The position numbers and the translations under genes are program-made. A DNA stretch of 64,000 nucleotides. It comes from Streptomyces hyaluromycini. Its GTDB lineage: Bacteria > Actinomycetota > Actinomycetes > Streptomycetales > Streptomycetaceae. The notes beneath the pieces are model-generated. The model saw only the letters and a program-made list of their open reading frames with translations, did not search any database and had not been told where the DNA came from. Positions 62,438 to 64,000 of this stretch are shown here, in pieces; position 1 is the stretch's first letter; every line of letters starts with the position of its first letter. The DNA lies in assembly GCF_002217755.1 (NCBI RefSeq), contig NZ_BCFL01000022.1, positions 124,001 to 188,000 of the forward strand, given 5' to 3'.

Positions 62438-63172
62438 ATGACTGCACTCGGTCTGCCCGACACCATCCAGGCCTGTCTCTTCGATCTCGACGGGGTCGTC
62501 ACCAGGACGGCCGTCGTGCACGCGGCGGCCTGGAAGGAGACCTTCGACGCCTTCCTGCGCGGCTACGACGGACAGCGGCCCTTCGACGCGGTCGCCGACT
62601 ACGACGAGTACGTCGACGGCCGCCCCCGCGCCGACGGGGTCCGTTCCTTCCTCGACTCCCGGGGCATCCGCCTCCCCGAGGGCACCCCGGACGACCCACC
62701 GGACGCCCCGACCGTGCACGGCCTCGGCAACCGCAAGAACGAACTGCTGCTGGAGAAGATCCGCACCCAGGGGGTCGAGGCCTACGACGGCACCCTGCGC
62801 TATCTGGAGGCGGTCCGCGCGCACGGGCTGCGCACCGCGATCGTCTCCTCCAGCGCCAACTGCCGTGACGTGCTGCGCTCGATCGGCGCCGAGCACTTCT
62901 TCGACGTCCGCATCGACGGGGTCGTGGCGGCCGAGCGCCGGCTGCCCGGCAAGCCGCACCCGGACACCTTCCTGGCCGCCGCCCGCGACCTGGGGGTCGA
63001 ACCCGCCGCGGCCGCTGTCTTCGAGGACGCCCTCGCCGGGATGGACGCGGGTCGCGCGGGCCGTTTCGGGTACGTCGTCGGCGTGGACCGCGTCGGACAG
63101 ACCGACGCCCTGTACGCGCACGGCGCGGACACCGTCGTGAAGGACCTCGCCGAGCTGGGAGGCAAGGAGTGA
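62438..63172 (+). CDS. HAD-family beta-phosphoglucomutase-like enzyme
   Basis: 244 residues. Catalytic aspartates Asp16 and Asp18 in FDLDGVVT, Ser/Thr loop VSSSAN, Lys in PGKPHPDTF and acidic FEDALAGMDAG. ATG 62438 uses GGGGAAG upstream. Its stop overlaps the GH65 start by one base or more, so the two are co-translated: the phosphorylase gives beta-glucose-1-phosphate and this mutase converts it to glucose-6-phosphate. Confidence 0.9.
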   Translation: MTALGLPDTIQACLFDLDGVVTRTAVVHAAAWKETFDAFLRGYDGQRPFDAVADYDEYVDGRPRADGVRSFLDSRGIRLPEGTPDDPPDAPTVHGLGNRKNELLLEKIRTQGVEAYDGTLRYLEAVRAHGLRTAIVSSSANCRDVLRSIGAEHFFDVRIDGVVAAERRLPGKPHPDTFLAAARDLGVEPAAAAVFEDALAGMDAGRAGRFGYVVGVDRVGQTDALYAHGADTVVKDLAELGGKE

Positions 63173-64000
63173 TCACCCACCGGTCGTACGCCGTGGAACC
63201 CTGGGCGGTCCGCGAGACGCAGCTCAACCTCGACGTGCTCGCGCAGAGCGAGTCGGTGTTCGCGCTCTCCAACGGGCACGTCGGCTGGCGCGGCAACCTC
63301 GACGAGGGCGAACCGCACGGCCTGCCGGGCAGCTATCTCAACGGCGTGCACGAGGTGCACCCGCTGCCGTACGCCGAGGCGGGCTACGGCTACCCGGAGT
63401 CCGGGCAGACCGTCATCAACATCACCAACGGCAAGATCCTGCGGCTGCTGGTCGACGACGAGCCCTTCGACCTGCGCTACGGCCGGCTCGTCGCCCATGA
63501 GCGGGTCCTCGACCTGCGCCGGGGCGTCCTGGAGCGGACCTGCGAGTGGACCTCGCCGGCCGGGTCCACCGTGCGGGTGCGTTCGACCCGGCTGGTGTCG
63601 CTGACCCAGCGGGCGATCGCCGCCGTCGCCTACGAGGTGGAGGCGGTCGACCGGCCCTGCCGGATCGTCATCCAGTCAGAGCTGGTCGCCAACGAGCAGC
63701 TGCCCGGGTCCAACGGCGATCCGCGTGCCGCGGTGGCGTTGGATTCGGTGCTGGAGCAGGAGGACAACTTCGCCTCCGGGCACCGGCTGCGGATGGTGCA
63801 CCGCACCCGGCGCAGCGGCCTGCGGGTCGCGGTCGCCGCCGACCACACGGTCTCCGGCCCCGAGCGGACCTCGGCCCGCGCCGAGAGCGGCGTGGACGTG
63901 GCCCGGCTGACCGTCACCTCCGTGCTGGAGCCCGGACAGGCGCTGCGGGTAGAGAAGTTCGTCGCCCACGGCTGGTCCGGGGTGCGCTCGCTGCCTGCCA
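63169..64000 (+). CDS. GH65 disaccharide phosphorylase (maltose/trehalose/kojibiose type), 5' part
   Basis: 277 residues visible, continuing past the right edge. N-terminal GH65 super-sandwich domain: SVFALSNGHVGWRGNLDEGEPHGLPGSYLNGVHE. GTG 63169 overlaps the HAD stop and follows GGGAGGCAAGGA. Phosphorolysis of an alpha-linked glucose disaccharide is expected; the specificity-determining part lies outside the window. Confidence 0.9.
   Translation, partial: MITHRSYAVEPWAVRETQLNLDVLAQSESVFALSNGHVGWRGNLDEGEPHGLPGSYLNGVHEVHPLPYAEAGYGYPESGQTVINITNGKILRLLVDDEPFDLRYGRLVAHERVLDLRRGVLERTCEWTSPAGSTVRVRSTRLVSLTQRAIAAVAYEVEAVDRPCRIVIQSELVANEQLPGSNGDPRAAVALDSVLEQEDNFASGHRLRMVHRTRRSGLRVAVAADHTVSGPERTSARAESGVDVARLTVTSVLEPGQALRVEKFVAHGWSGVRSLPA

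Overview
The window is high-GC (about 70% or more), densely coding actinobacterial chromosome, almost certainly Streptomyces or a close relative. The evidence is the codon bias, many GTG/TTG starts preceded by AGGAG-type sites, mycothiol-linked enzymes, several Sec- and Tat-secreted hydrolases, an F420-type flavoprotein, ROK/TetR/ECF regulators and an ABC sugar importer with no ATPase of its own. No tRNA, rRNA, CRISPR array, insertion sequence or phage gene was seen.

Layout. 1-5.1 kb: edge of a lipid-polyketide cluster. A fatty acyl-AMP ligase is translationally coupled to a type I PKS that opens with ACP-KS and runs off the left end; a DHA2-type MFS exporter lies divergent to it, followed by a frameshifted 3' remnant that resembles a tetracycline ribosomal-protection gene. 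5.4-13 kb: secreted carbohydrate enzymes (GH5-like, GH27 with ricin-type CBM), a secreted YVTN propeller, its divergent TetR regulator and a GT1 glycosyltransferase. 13-18.6 kb: a second-type cytochrome oxidase subunit I coupled to a small membrane protein, an ECF sigma factor overlapping its CU044_5270-type partner, folD under a ZTP riboswitch, a SnoaL-like protein and a small secreted protein. 18.7-26 kb: an ABC exporter, then a compact reactive-sulfur locus (CstR-like repressor, membrane rhodanese, MBL-rhodanese fusion, TauE/SafE exporter) with three matching palindromic operators, then the mycothiol-dependent formaldehyde dehydrogenase and its MBL partner. 26-43.5 kb: metabolic and envelope genes, including an SDR, a PLP decarboxylase, an L,D-transpeptidase, a Gfo/Idh oxidoreductase paired with a ROK regulator, a membrane-anchored S1 protease, a MalY/PatB lyase, a DJ-1/PfpI protein, a large Calx-beta esterase, and a TetR gene next to a three-gene operon sharing its putative operator. 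43.5-51.7 kb: an ANTAR-GAF-PAS-PP2C signalling protein, an RpiR regulator, a GT39 membrane glycosyltransferase and a Tat-exported PAP2 protein.

52-64 kb: a carbohydrate-uptake region. A BadF-type sugar kinase is divergent from a ROK regulator with a perfect 10+10 bp palindrome in its promoter. The regulator is followed by a binding lipoprotein, two permeases and two large cytoplasmic proteins that look like helical-toroid plus beta-sandwich carbohydrate-active enzymes of no family I can name. Beyond a repeat element lie a P-loop kinase, a beta-phosphoglucomutase-like HAD and the start of a GH65 phosphorylase. This is the best candidate for an undescribed system: import of a (probably acidic or amino-sugar) oligosaccharide, cleavage in the cytoplasm and phosphorylation of the product.

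A dispersed intergenic repeat of roughly 80-140 bp, ending in a GCGCCCC/GGGGCGC hairpin, occurs six times, four of them between convergent genes.
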